From positions 2,294,001 through 2,358,000 of the forward strand of contig JAHLMK010000002.1 of NCBI GenBank assembly GCA_019915135.1: 64,000 bases of DNA, read 5' to 3'. Below are positions 47,501 to 57,646 of this stretch, one piece after another. The notes beneath the pieces were generated by a model. That model did not search any database. It had not been told where the DNA came from and saw only the letters and a list, made by a program, of their open reading frames with translations. The first letter of the stretch is position 1. Each line of letters starts with the position of its first letter. This DNA is from Strobilurus pachycystidiatus. Taxonomy: Eukaryota; Basidiomycota; Agaricomycetes; Agaricales; Physalacriaceae. The position numbers and the translations under genes are program-made.

Positions 47501-47798
47501 TCTAGAAGTTCATCGCCGCCACAAACACATCCAGGCGCTGGATGCACTGATCGAAGTCTACAATGCTAAACTTGTAGCAGCAGCGGAACGATTACAACGG
47601 GTTCGTAGGGGTTATGATGAGGCTCGAGCTACATACGAGCGCTTAGGTTCTGAGCCGTCTTTCAGAAGGATGAACTCAGCACATCAGACACTTACACGGG
47701 CTCAGGCCACGTATAACGAAATCATACGACAAGGTAACGCTTTGGAAATGGGGTCCGGAAATGTACCCATCTTACGCACTGGCTATGAACATGAATAG
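44501..47798 (+). CDS. Transposase-like protein, probably MULE-related
   Basis: Nine exons give 962 aa: 44501-45029, 45077-45434, 45488-45690, 45743-46162, 46211-46483, 46531-46728, 46778-47047, 47107-47324, 47379-47798. It belongs to a large Agaricomycete family that I recognise by motif order: a Cys/His-bearing segment with VVCPFDHRDAMG, then CPYVLIIIKGVHEHPIPLP, LSDLHISLANRAHVR, a first acidic block SDIAFKRVQGFMEFEMSTWD, a second acidic block WTADQHPGQAKGLG, and the C-x2-H-like FCACVVHFYRNIR. The order D...D...C-x2-H resembles the DDE domain of MULE transposases; that relation is inference. The C-terminal about 90 residues form a charged coiled coil. All junctions keep frame, so the gene is potentially functional. 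No terminal repeats around it were found. It lies tail-to-tail, 68 bp from the dioxygenase gene. Confidence 0.72.
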
Positions 47799-47866
47799 AA
47801 ACTGTTTTAGTTGCTCACAGCGTATGCAAACGTGAAATGTCTGAGATTGCAAGAAAAAAAAACAAT

Positions 47867-48953
47867 TCAATTTACAGCCTCTGGCCAGACCGACATCTGA
47901 TGCAACGCCTCAGTCCAACGCTGCTCTCGTCGACGGCGCCACTCGACTTTCTCATCATCCGACATCTTTCTATAATCCTCCTCCATGAACGCCTTATCCG
48001 TCTTGCAACCGTTGTCAACATAGCAAAAGAGTCCACCTGCGGTAAAATGAACGACGGAGAGACGCTCTTCTCCAGCTTCCACTGCAACGTTGGAGTGAAC
48101 AAGAAGGGCTGAAGGCAGAAGAATGGTAGATCCAGGAGGGAAACGAATGACGAGGCCTAAATCCCAGAGGATGAGATGACCACCGGTGTCGGGATTGAAG
48201 TTTCCAAGAGCTGTAACGGCGCACCAGCCCCAGGCAAGATTGCCTTGATCGGTATGAGGCCACGTCGTTCCGTAGCTAGCATGCGCGCTCCGGGCAGTGT
48301 TCACAGTCAAACCAGCCCAGAATCCTCCGGGAAATCCGCCAGGAAAGGGATTTGCAGCGCCGGGTACCGTATTCGCCAGGATTTGGAGGCTTTCCATACA
48401 ATTCTTGTGTATTTCGGGCTGGTACATCTCGAAGAGAACTTTGTAGGGTCAGCATAGTGTTGACAGCAGAAAGTAGAATTAGAAGACTTACAATTGGCCC
48501 ATTTGGCAATCCTAATCATACCCTTGCACGACATAAGGTCTTTGAGATGTTTGGCCTCATGAGGCTTCTGACGAAGGATCATTGGCTCGGGCTGGCCGCC
48601 ACCGTACGAGGTTCCCATTGTTTGCTCCTTGCACGGCCCTCGTCGATGGGCATGAAAGGGGAGAAGATGCATGATACGGCGTATTGTTGATGTTGCGAGT
48701 GCCAACGCGCCAGCGTAACTCAGACCGGTCCGTTTGCCAGGTTGGTCGCCCGGGCGCCCACCGAGTAGAGCAATGACTCGGCGCGAGCTGTCTAAGATCG
48801 GAATCGTTGTACTATAAATCAAATGAGAAAGCGAAAACGAACACTAGAGAGAGAAACTTACATGCCATCCCAATTAACTAAGCGCATGTTGGGTTCAGCC
48901 AGGGCCTGCATCAGCGTGGGGACCCATCGAACCAGGTTGAGAACGCGGCCAAT
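47867..48953 (-). CDS. TET/JBP-type 2-oxoglutarate/Fe(II) dioxygenase, 5'-truncated by LTR element
   Basis: Exons are 48953-48862 (partial), 48811-48492 and 48438-47867. From the internal ATG at 48911 it encodes 313 aa. TET/JBP enzymes oxidise 5-methylcytosine or thymine in DNA, and basidiomycetes carry expanded sets. Seen here: NMRLVNWDGITTIPILDSS then RVIALLGGRP, LAWGWCAVTALGNFNP, GGHLILWDLGLVIRFPPGS, the iron ligands H-x-D in WPHTDQGN and the distal His in LLVHSNVAV, and the 2OG-binding Arg in GEERLSVV, followed by FTAGGLFCYVDNG. The open frame continues upstream to 48953, where the terminal repeat of the LTR element starts, and no further N-terminal part is found beyond the element at 53400. 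The core is intact, the N-terminal region lost. Confidence 0.78.
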
Positions 48954-49803
48954 TGTTACGACCTGGTCCCGCCGTGACATGGACTCGCTCATGAGAGACT
49001 ACCCCTGTAGTCAACCCATAGCTTTCCTGCGAGCGTACCACGTACATCCTTCTATCGTGCTCAACTGGTCGTGTTGTACCAGTCGTAGGGTCCCTCGACG
49101 GTCGCACATCCATCTTGTCAGAGACCGAGATACCGTAGGAACCTAATCCCAAGGTACAAGGCTCGCCGCCGGACCTAGTCCCAGGTGTGGCGTCGAAGAG
49201 CCTTCTCTCGTCGGAGTCCACGACGTTGACGGAGGTATCGAAGGGAGACATGTGGGTGAGTCCTACCACGGAGAGCTCAGAGTGCCCAACGGAGTTGTAT
49301 GGGGGAAAACTGGTTAAGGACGAAGTCTGAGTAGCTAGTACAACGCTGTCTCTGTATTTATACTAATCCCATGCTTGCTCATCGTTCCTCTTCTCGAAGC
49401 TTCTACCACATACTCCCGATGCGTCGGGAGTGGTCCGACGCTGCGGATGGCGGAGATCCCGACATCCCGATGGCCGCCCGACAGATCGATGACCGCCCAT
49501 TGGTCGGGAAGGCGGGTTTGGTCGGGTACCGACTCCCGCCTGACTCACGCGGCCTAAGTATATTCCCGAGGTGTCTTACACCATGTGTGCTCGCTCCAAA
49601 GTGTGTCCGGGAGGGCGGGAAGCCCGACAAGGGCGGAACTTCAGGATCCCGGTTCTGTCGCCATAAGGGATCGAACTCTCAACCCCTTGACATATCTCTC
49701 GGCATCTTCCGGTGTGGCGCTGGTTCGTGTAGCCGTAGTGTCAGGACGCCAAAGTGTGACCAAAGTGGAGGGTCTTGATCTACGGTGAGGCCACATCATG
49801 ACA
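48954..49803. repeat. 850-bp terminal direct repeat, left
   Basis: Identical in all compared segments to 52550-53399 (offset 3596). It contains the short palindrome GTATTTATAC at about 49355, which offers a TATA-type element on either strand. On the minus strand an ATG (MSPFDTSVNVV) follows about 110 bases downstream. Confidence 0.85.
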
Positions 49804-50539
49804 ATATCCCCTTTTTAAGTTTCTCGTCCCGAGAAATGAAAGAGTGATCTTCTTTATGGGCTCCTACGGTCGCGTCGATGCTTTCTACAAGGCTCCCCGA
49901 GCCTTGTTAGAGCAAAAGTGTAGTCGCGGCGGAGGGCGTGATGGCTCGGAACCTGCTACGGGAGGGCCGAGACGCGTTTTCCTCGATGAAGACGCGTTCG
50001 GAGGAAATTCTGAGTAGACAGAAGTGTTTGTATCGTAAAGACGATGTTTTGTTGTCCGAGTCACGTGATCGATTTTGTGTGGCGTATATTTTCGATACTC
50101 GTCCTGAGATGTCCTCGAGAATGCGCCTTTGATCGTACAGAAATCAATTTTTTCATTGCCGCCGGCATCGGTCATGATTTCGTCGTTCGAGCTCCCCGAG
50201 CTCAGAACAGTTCCCGCGCCACGCGCTCGGTACCGTAGTTGTGTCCTCTCCGGGCAATCAGGACTCCCTGCGAGTCAAAACCCCCATCTGAGTGCTCAAG
50301 ACCCCATATCTGTACCCTCAGATATCCATCTGAGGTACAGATCCCAGGGTCTCGCGGAATGATCTGCAGAATCATTCAAGTGAGTCTATTCTCTGGACCC
50401 AGGTGCGCTTCTTGAAAGCCTATTGCTGATATCCCAGAAGTCCCAGAGATTGGGTGCGGGAACGAGCGCTTGCGCGCGCAGTTATAATGGCGCCACCCTG
50501 GAGAAGGTCCCCAGAACCACTCTCCTACGCCCCGCAACG

Positions 50540-51302
50540 ATGCCCACCTCCCTGCTTGCTCTGATCACGCGTCGTTCGACAGCCGCGCCGTCTGACGCCG
50601 TTCTGGTTGTCAATCATCGCGGCTTTCGCATCAACGCGCGCCCTGCGCGAATCCCGGGCCTCGTTCTGGAGGAGTGGATACGATGTATCGTCGCCGTCGA
50701 CGATGGATTGACGAATAATAATTCGTTCGGACTAGAGTCCTTGTCGTCGTCGGAGTGGCTGGCCTTGGTAAGTTTGTTGATTGATTCCGCGCCGGGACTG
50801 TTTGACTGGACGTCTGGGGTCGTGGGTGCGTTTTCCTCTTTAGTTTACTCTTCTGCGCGCCGCACTCGTTCTTGTGAAGGACGTCGAGTTCCTTCCTCCG
50901 CCGGCGTGGAGACGCCTTTCGCTCGTGCCGCCTCAGGGCAGTGATACTTCCTGCGCGCTGGCCGTATGTGCGTGGGCACTTTTGCTACCTCCTGGTGAGT
51001 TTATTCTTTACTCTTTCTCGCATTCGTCTGACTCGACGGGACCAGTGGCGGAGGAACTCCCTCCTCATGTCATTATCCGCGGGATCGTTGACTTTCATCT
51101 CCCGCTCCGTTACTTCTGGCGTTCCTTGTCCCGCCGCGACATAGTGACCGCTTTCTGGGCCTCGACGGAGGGGGAGGAGGGGAAGCGATGGGAGGAGAAG
51201 GCGAAGACGGAGGGGTTTATCCGAGATGGGGATGGCGAGCGAGTGGGAGGAGGTGACCGAGGAGTGGTGGCTGGGAGCGATGGATTTCATTCGGTAGGGG
51301 GT
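50540..51302 (+). pseudogene. Frameshifted ORF in the LTR-type element (gag-like or captured gene)
   Basis: From the ATG at 50540 (MPTSLLALITRRS) a protein-like frame runs through LVVNHRGFRINARPARIPG, DDGLTNNNSFGLESLSSSEW and SAPGLFDWTSGVV. It continues only after a shift near 50845 as ALVLVKDVEFLPPPAWRRL, CALAVCAWALLLPPG, IIRGIVDFHLPLRYFWRSL. A 76-nt GT-AG intron (50769-50844) could alternatively bridge the break. I recall similar uncharacterised frames in Agaricomycete genomes but cannot name them. It could be a gag-like protein or a captured host gene. Confidence 0.4.
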
Positions 51303-51842
51303 TGATGAGTTCTGTTTCGGATTTCTTGTTCCCCGTAGTTCGCCTACGGACGTATATCCTTCTTGTTTTTTGATACCCAACTCAGGAGAGTCTTTTGATT
51401 GCGTTACTCTTGATTGTGATCGGCGCGTCGCGTGAGTTTTCACCAAAACCTATTCGTGGTGTTGTTCCTGATTTGCGTGATGGTCGATCGTCCATGGAGA
51501 TATTCGTCGCGTAGTTCATCCTCCGAGGTCATGTGTCCGGATGATGCGAGTGCTCGTCTGGGATACGTTCCTGTGGGTATGCCGATGAGTGATAGATGCT
51601 CGCTTTTGCCGGGGGGTGGCGTAGCGTTTCATAGTGTGGGGATTGCTTATTGGCGAAGGTGGTTGTCTTTCGACCGGTGGATCTGGATTTTTATTACGAC
51701 AGTCCTCGACTGTATTTCTCTTCCGAAGAGAATGAGCTACGCTGCTTGGCTCGACACCTGTTCTTCGGTCTTCCCACCGCTAGTTTCCATTTCACGTCAG
51801 GACCCTCCTCCACGAGGAGATCCATGGTATCGTCTGGGTGGT

Positions 51843-52847
51843 TTATTCCTGGTTCGTGCGGAAAGGTTTTCCGTTGTCGGAATACAGTACGGGATGTTGA
51901 AAGAGAATGAGTCCTCGATCCAAGGGTTGGACGGGGTTCGTGGATTTCTCGAATTCCACTCCGTATAGGAGACGTAGGTGGTGCGGGGTGTTGCAAGTTT
52001 GTTTTGCGCTGTATAGATGCACGGCCCAGGGGTCCAGGATGAGGGAAGGGGGGTGGTAGAGCACCGTGAGATCTAGGCGTGGCTCGGTATAGAATGTCGG
52101 GGTTCGTATACGTCGTAGTGGCCCCCGTAGATATCTTGCCTGAAGAAGGCATAATCCTTCTTTCGTGTGTCGAGATAGATGTTGGGGGGTTCTCCACAGA
52201 ACTTCCATACATCGTGCCATGATGGGGATATGTCCGTTCACCAGAGACCGAAGAAGAACCCAGTCTTCCTCTAGTCCCAGCAACCTATAGACCACGTCTA
52301 TAACCCATGCAGCTCTGCCCAGAAGGCTCCGGTATTGAGTAGGACCTGATCGTACTGTTGGTTTGAATTCCGCGATGTGGATGGTCAACTCCCTAAGGAG
52401 GGAGAGTACTCGATGTTCGGTTCTGCGAGCTCGTACAAGGGGGGGGATAGTGTCGGAGGTTGTGGTGATTGGAGGCGTTACCCCAACGCCGGGGGAGGGG
52501 GGAGTTTCCGATGTAGTGGTACGTGGGCAGTATAGAGACTTCGTCCTATTGTTACGACCTGGTCCCGCCGTGACATGGACTCGCTCATGAGAGACTACCC
52601 CTGTAGTCAACCCATAGCTTTCCTGCGAGCGTACCACGTACATCCTTCTATCGTGCTCAACTGGTCGTGTTGTACCAGTCGTAGGGTCCCTCGACGGTCG
52701 CACATCCATCTTGTCAGAGACCGAGATACCGTAGGAACCTAATCCCAAGGTACAAGGCTCGCCGCCGGACCTAGTCCCAGGTGTGGCGTCGAAGAGCCTT
52801 CTCTCGTCGGAGTCCACGACGTTGACGGAGGTATCGAAGGGAGACAT
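51843..52847 (-). CDS. 335-codon ORF starting inside the right terminal repeat
   Basis: The minus-strand ATG at 52847 lies within the right repeat, about 110 bases downstream of its TATAAATA, and the frame runs 335 codons into the internal region. The left repeat starts the same frame, which there ends after about 125 codons. The protein is Arg/Thr/Pro-rich with LLRELTIHIAEFKP and LLGRAAWVIDVVYRLLG as its most protein-like parts. If the element is transcribed in this direction it may be gag-like. It overlaps plus-strand ORFs, and I cannot decide which strand is coding. Confidence 0.3.
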   Translation of the reverse strand: MSPFDTSVNVVDSDERRLFDATPGTRSGGEPCTLGLGSYGISVSDKMDVRPSRDPTTGTTRPVEHDRRMYVVRSQESYGLTTGVVSHERVHVTAGPGRNNRTKSLYCPRTTTSETPPSPGVGVTPPITTTSDTIPPLVRARRTEHRVLSLLRELTIHIAEFKPTVRSGPTQYRSLLGRAAWVIDVVYRLLGLEEDWVLLRSLVNGHIPIMARCMEVLWRTPQHLSRHTKEGLCLLQARYLRGPLRRIRTPTFYTEPRLDLTVLYHPPSLILDPWAVHLYSAKQTCNTPHHLRLLYGVEFEKSTNPVQPLDRGLILFQHPVLYSDNGKPFRTNQE

Positions 52848-53399
52848 GTGGGTGAGTCCTACCACGGAGAGCTCAGAGTGCCCAACGGAGTTGTATGGGG
52901 GAAAACTGGTTAAGGACGAAGTCTGAGTAGCTAGTACAACGCTGTCTCTGTATTTATACTAATCCCATGCTTGCTCATCGTTCCTCTTCTCGAAGCTTCT
53001 ACCACATACTCCCGATGCGTCGGGAGTGGTCCGACGCTGCGGATGGCGGAGATCCCGACATCCCGATGGCCGCCCGACAGATCGATGACCGCCCATTGGT
53101 CGGGAAGGCGGGTTTGGTCGGGTACCGACTCCCGCCTGACTCACGCGGCCTAAGTATATTCCCGAGGTGTCTTACACCATGTGTGCTCGCTCCAAAGTGT
53201 GTCCGGGAGGGCGGGAAGCCCGACAAGGGCGGAACTTCAGGATCCCGGTTCTGTCGCCATAAGGGATCGAACTCTCAACCCCTTGACATATCTCTCGGCA
53301 TCTTCCGGTGTGGCGCTGGTTCGTGTAGCCGTAGTGTCAGGACGCCAAAGTGTGACCAAAGTGGAGGGTCTTGATCTACGGTGAGGCCACATCATGACA
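52550..53399. repeat. 850-bp terminal direct repeat, right
   Basis: Copy of 48954-49803 with the same TGTTACG start and CATGACA end. A purine-rich tract (GGGGGAGGGGGGAG) lies about 45 bases before it, near but not directly at the place expected for a polypurine tract on the plus strand. Confidence 0.85.
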
Positions 53400-54162
53400 A
53401 TATAAAAAGCAAGGGGGAAGAAATGGAAAAGAAAAGTAAGGCAAAGCTTGCGCCGTTAGCGCTGCAGCTGGCTTTGGAAGTAGGCTCAAAGGTCGGCCCT
53501 TTGTCGACAAAGCCAGCCGCAGCGTCAAAAGTGCAAGCCAAGAAGGGAAGGGTCATGAATGAGGTGAGAGGGATGGCTTACTGCTGGGCATGTTGACCAA
53601 CGCGTGCGCTTGCAGCAATAGCGCTACGGCGGTGGTGGTTGTAAACAAAGGGAGCATAATATTCATAGAGTAATCAAACCAAACCAATCAAACAGAGACA
53701 CGGCTCACGTGCAAGCTCTACACAAAAATGACTACTGGTAACTGCAACCATCACCTCCACCACCATGCAACGCTCACGACCGCTGCAGATTCGTTCGCCC
53801 AGGACGACCGCACTGGCGGCGAACGCGTCCATCCTGAGTACGACCACGTTAACGTTTGCTTCCATCAGCTCACCATCGCCGCGCATTCCAGTCACCCTTC
53901 GCGCGTCGCGCGCACCACTTGCAACACTCAAACTTCAGGCGGTGGAGTACCGCGAGTATGCAGAACGACTGGCACACAACGCGCCCGCGCAGCATCTCGC
54001 AGAAAAAGGATGACGGGAACGGGAACGAGCACGAAGAGCAGCCGGGGCAGCGAGTTCCGGATCGCGGCGGCGGGCTGATGAAGGCAAACAAGTTGCTTGA
54101 AAAGGTGCGTTCCAATCTCAGACCCGTTTGCTGTCCTCTGACTCTGCTGTAGAGACACTCAC
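53400..54162. other. Region right of the LTR-type element, unclear coding pieces
   Basis: Lys/Ala-rich (53423-53596) and Thr/Ser/Arg-rich (53765-54013) plus-strand ORFs occur. They may be exons of the gene whose C-terminal exon lies at 54163-54774, but no consistent splice model was found. No N-terminal part of the TET/JBP gene is found here. Confidence 0.25.
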
Positions 54163-54774
54163 AATAACCGTACTTGGGAGACGTGTCCCGGTGCTACCGC
54201 CTTCCTCCGTATCCTCAACTGAGTCCTCCCAGCCCCGCTTCCCTTTCAAAAGGTCATCGCCAACTTCAAAACGGCGCGTTTCTCCGCGTCTTCCCAAGCC
54301 CCGCAAGCGCGAATCGACAGACGCGCTCAATATACCCCCTCCGCGTTCTGCTCTTGGTCTCGGTCCTGGAAACAATTGGTCTTTCTCACCTGTCAGCAGC
54401 GGCTCGTCTAACGGCAGTCTTTCTTCTCTTTTGAATCCCAGTAATCACAATCCTGGCTACACTCGCCCCACTCCGACCATTAACACTTCTTATACCTCTT
54501 CGCCGTTCTCATCTATGCCTATGGAGCATTCATCGTCTTCACTCTCCCCCGATAGTCACAGTCGTCCGACCACAGGCTATTCCATGTCCTCACCTGTGTC
54601 CTCTGTGGGGTACGCAGACGACCACATGCAGCACAAATACCATTCCAATTCGCGGCCTAGCTCGAGCCACCACCACGGTCGGCCCATGACGCCACCTCGT
54701 CCCTCGTCCTCAAAATCGCCCTACTCTAACGCACTCAGTGTCCGTCGGCGCGGCGCCATTGCCAAGCTCTAAGT
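54163..54774 (+). CDS. C-terminal exon of a Ser/Pro-rich protein, 5' part unresolved
   Basis: After a CTGTAG acceptor an open frame of about 200 codons runs to TAA at 54774. It has a basic segment (RFPFKRSSPTSKRRVSPRL), then a low-complexity Ser/Pro/His/Tyr-rich region and ends SVRRRGAIAKL. In another frame the next bases read LSPHPSPMYEADQRPST, so a frameshift may have cut the end. The composition resembles the disordered C-terminal half of a regulatory protein, but no domain is visible. Low confidence. Confidence 0.35.
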
Positions 54775-54987
54775 CCGCATCCTAGTCCGATGTACGAGGC
54801 TGATCAGAGGCCATCCACGTCTCCCCGATGTGAGTCTCCCTTGGTATCTATTACCCGTTCATTTGTGTGCTGACTGGCTTGCTAGATAATTCTTCAGGCT
54901 TTGGTTACGTGCAGATGAATGGACATCAGGCAATGTACTACATTGGTTCAAGACTAGATCACTTGGGTACATGTATGTACGATAGAA
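54775..54987. other. Short gap
   Basis: Nothing recognised apart from the frameshifted tail of the preceding ORF. Confidence 0.3.
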
Positions 54988-55955
54988 CTAACGACGAGTA
55001 CTCTGGCCGATATCTGTGCAGACACCGCCGGAGAGATGAGCCTCATGGGCCTCCATCGAGCGCACAAGCTTGCACGTTCTACAGTATGTTTCCACCGTGG
55101 CGATAGTTTCCCAGACATCGTCGGGAACTCCAACTCGGGAGTTCCATTCCAGGAAAGCTGGTTCGAGGGGAGATTCGTGGAAGAACTTGATCTCCATGTT
55201 ATGGTTTAGCCAATCGTAGCCGGTGGGGAAGGTACGCTTGGGTACATCGACAAGCTTCGCTCCACGAGCCTCGGTGATAATTCTGTCGTTCACTACTCCA
55301 GAGACGGTAATGAGAAATACTTTGACCGACAAAGGATGACAGATACTCACCAGCTTCACGAACGAACCAATTGCCACAGAATTGACCATCAACTAAATGG
55401 TCCATATACCCATTTCCCGAAAAATGACAGAAGCAGACATCACAAAAGACAGTACTGGCGATGACATTCGACCAAGCCGTGAGCGGGATGCCCATGGTTG
55501 AGTTGAAGTAGATGAGGGCTTGGCCAACCGGAGTTTCGACATGCATATCATGGGCGTACGCACACTCCATATGAAACGGATGCAGATATCGAAACATGAC
55601 CCAGTGGTCGACTCCGTGGCCAGGACCCCAATGGTCTGGATGCAAAGGGTGGCGTCTCCGCTCACCTATGTAGGGATCAGTCTTTTGTTTTGCAGGTCAG
55701 TCGAAAGGAAAGCATACGTTCAAAGAGTCGATTACGATGAGCATTTGACACAGCCCAGATGTATCCCTGAGATACTATGTCGCAAGTTAGTACCTCGTCA
55801 AGTAGGAGGACTTTGAACTCACGGGTTTCAGCGCGTATCTTGGCGATATCTTCTGGGAAGAAACCTTGCCAGCTTGGATCACGAAGGGGCGGTGTCTGGC
55901 CTTCAGGGTGCGGAGCCTGTCCTGAAAGAGGCAAAGGAGGTGTTGGGCTGGACAT
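54988..55955 (-). CDS. Two-module C-x2-C...H...C family protein, copy Z1
   Basis: Exons are 55955-55823, 55774-55718, 55665-55351 and 55295-54988, giving 270 aa. The N-terminus is Pro-rich and has DPSWQGFFPEDIAKIRAET, then YIWAVSNAHRN. Two related modules follow. Module 1 has IYFNSTMGIPLTAW and CDVCFCHFSGNGYMDHLVDG then FCGNW. Module 2 has LEWNSRVGVPDDVWETIATV and CRTCKLVRSMEAHEAHL then CTDIG. Each gives N-S-x-x-G-[IV]-P/T, about 15 residues, C-x2-C, then His and Cys at zinc-finger-like spacing. Zinc binding is inference. No known family recognised. Z2 and Z3 next to it share the layout and exon borders. Intact. Confidence 0.7.
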
Positions 55956-56204
55956 CAAGAGGAATTGCGAGCGTCTGCTAAGAGAGAGACTGTTCTCCCC
56001 TTCTCTTTTATCAAATTTCCCTCCAGAGAGCACGGAGCTTTGACGATGCTGTTCCATTTGACTCTCACATCCGTCCCAAGGACTGGAAAGACTACACGGC
56101 GTTCACATTTATACTCACAACGGTTCAAGATAAATCTGACGGAGCTCAACTAGATTGTAAGCTACAAGCGAGTCTTCTGTACCTCTATTCTACGCAGAAA
56201 CAAA

Positions 56205-57326
56205 TCAAGCGATACGATACTTCTGCCCAATATCAGTGCAGGTCCCATGCGCGTTCAGGTGCGCTTTATGAGCCTGATGAGTGCGCACAAGCTGGCAGGT
56301 CGAGCAATATACCTCTACAGTAGCTACCAGCTCCCAGACATCGTCCGGGAGACCGACCCTCGAGTTCCACTCCATATAGGCGGGCTCTAAAGGAGAGCTC
56401 CCGAAAGACTGGACAAGCATTCCATGATCATCCCAAGTGCGTCCGAATGCGAAGGTGCGCTGAGGGACTAACACTGCCTCTTTGGCGGCATTGACAAGCC
56501 TCTCATTCACTACAGTCACACTGAGTCAGATTCAGCATACACTGGGAAAGACGAGGACTTACCACTGGCGCAAACAAACCAGTTTCCACAGTATTTCTTT
56601 TCAACAATATGGTCCGTGAAACCGTCCGGTGAGAAGTTGCAACCGCAGACGTCGCAGTTCAAATTGCTATCGAAGACCCCGGCAAGAGCTGAGGCGGTGA
56701 CGCCCAGAGTAGAGTTGAAATCACGAAGAGCCAAGCCAATGGGGGAAGCGACATGTTGAACCTGGGCATAAGCACAGTTTCTAGCTTGTGGAGATCTCTC
56801 TACATCATAGCGAAGAAGAAGAGGGTGACGAACACCTGTGATTTGATTTGGATAAAGTGGGTGTAAGGCAGGATTATCTGTACAGTGAACACATTAGGGT
56901 AGAGTATTGATACAGAGCTAGAGAGCGTACCTTGGAGGGTGTGATTATGATGCGCATTGGCAACAGCCCAGGTGATTTCGTCATCTACGGAGAGAGACCA
57001 ATATAGACATTTCGAATACGAACAACAAGCTTACCAGGATGGGCCCTAGCTTTCGCAACGTCCTCCGTGAAGAACCCGACCCAGGTATCACGCTGGAAGC
57101 GCTTCGCTCTCGGTGAAGTAAGCATGAGGAGAACTTCGGCCGCGTCAACTTCCGAATCAGAGTGGTCGCTGACGGTAGTAGCAGGAATACGGATGTTTTG
57201 AGAAGATCGGTAAGCAAGCGGAGACGGAGGGGTTGGAGGACGGGGGCGACGAAGACGTGGTAAAGGACCAAGAAGATACTCAAAAAGTGTGGCTGGCTTG
57301 GGTTGGTTGGAAGTAGACTTCGCCAT
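56205..57326 (-). CDS. Two-module C-x2-C...H...C family protein, copy Z2
   Basis: Exons are 57326-57035, 56984-56931, 56877-56563 and 56509-56205, giving 321 aa. The layout equals Z1: a disordered N-terminus with a Pro/Arg stretch, RFQRDTWVGFFTEDVAKARA, DEITWAVANAHHNHTL, then module 1 (DFNSTLGVTASALAG, CDVCGCNFSPDGFTDHIVEK then YCGNW) and module 2 (EWNSRVGLPDDVWELVATV, CSTCQLVRTHQAHKAHL then CTDIG). Intron phases match Z1 exactly. Most of the gene lies in the left arm of the inverted repeat, and its mirror copy starts at 63082. Intact. Function unknown. Confidence 0.72.
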
Positions 57327-57646
57327 GGAGAGTCGGCATTGTAGTTGACCTTTATAGCATTGTAGTAGCCTGTACGAGGACTCTTCCGCACCAGACGCAT
57401 CGGAGAAGCAGTCAAGTTCGCACCCATTTCGCAATGGATTCTCATCCAGAGTTGCAAGAACCGGTACGGGCGGGTGTCTTAAAGAGAGTTTGACCGCCCC
57501 CGCCCTATGTAAGTTTAAACGGCGTTCAATATATTTCCAAATTCGGGCAGTGCAAGCTGGATCTATATTGCGTTCACTATGTCAAGTTTGACGGTAGTCT
57601 CAAGAAACAATTTGCAGTGATATGTATATACAACCGGCTCTACTTT

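Larger units (their letters stand above)
48954..53399. mobile_element. LTR-type element without visible RT/integrase
   Basis: Two direct repeats of 850 bp (48954-49803 and 52550-53399) bound 2.75 kb of internal DNA. Each repeat starts TGTTACG and ends CATGACA, the TG...CA ends of LTRs. All translations compared are identical between the repeats, suggesting a recent insertion. No reverse transcriptase, RNase H, integrase or protease motif is visible in six frames, so it would be non-autonomous. The flanks (CCAAT on the left, ATATA on the right) do not form a target duplication, so the outer DNA may have been rearranged. The left repeat cuts the TET/JBP-type gene. Confidence 0.75.

Noticed and set aside
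49661..49760. GTTCGATCC-like T-loop sequence in the terminal repeat (minus strand)
   Set aside because: No matching T stem, anticodon arm or acceptor stem could be paired, so it is not a tRNA or a clear tRNA-derived repeat.
48954..53399. Simple LTR insertion with target-site duplication
   Set aside because: The flanking pentamers differ (CCAAT and ATATA), so a clean insertion is not shown and rearrangement must be considered.
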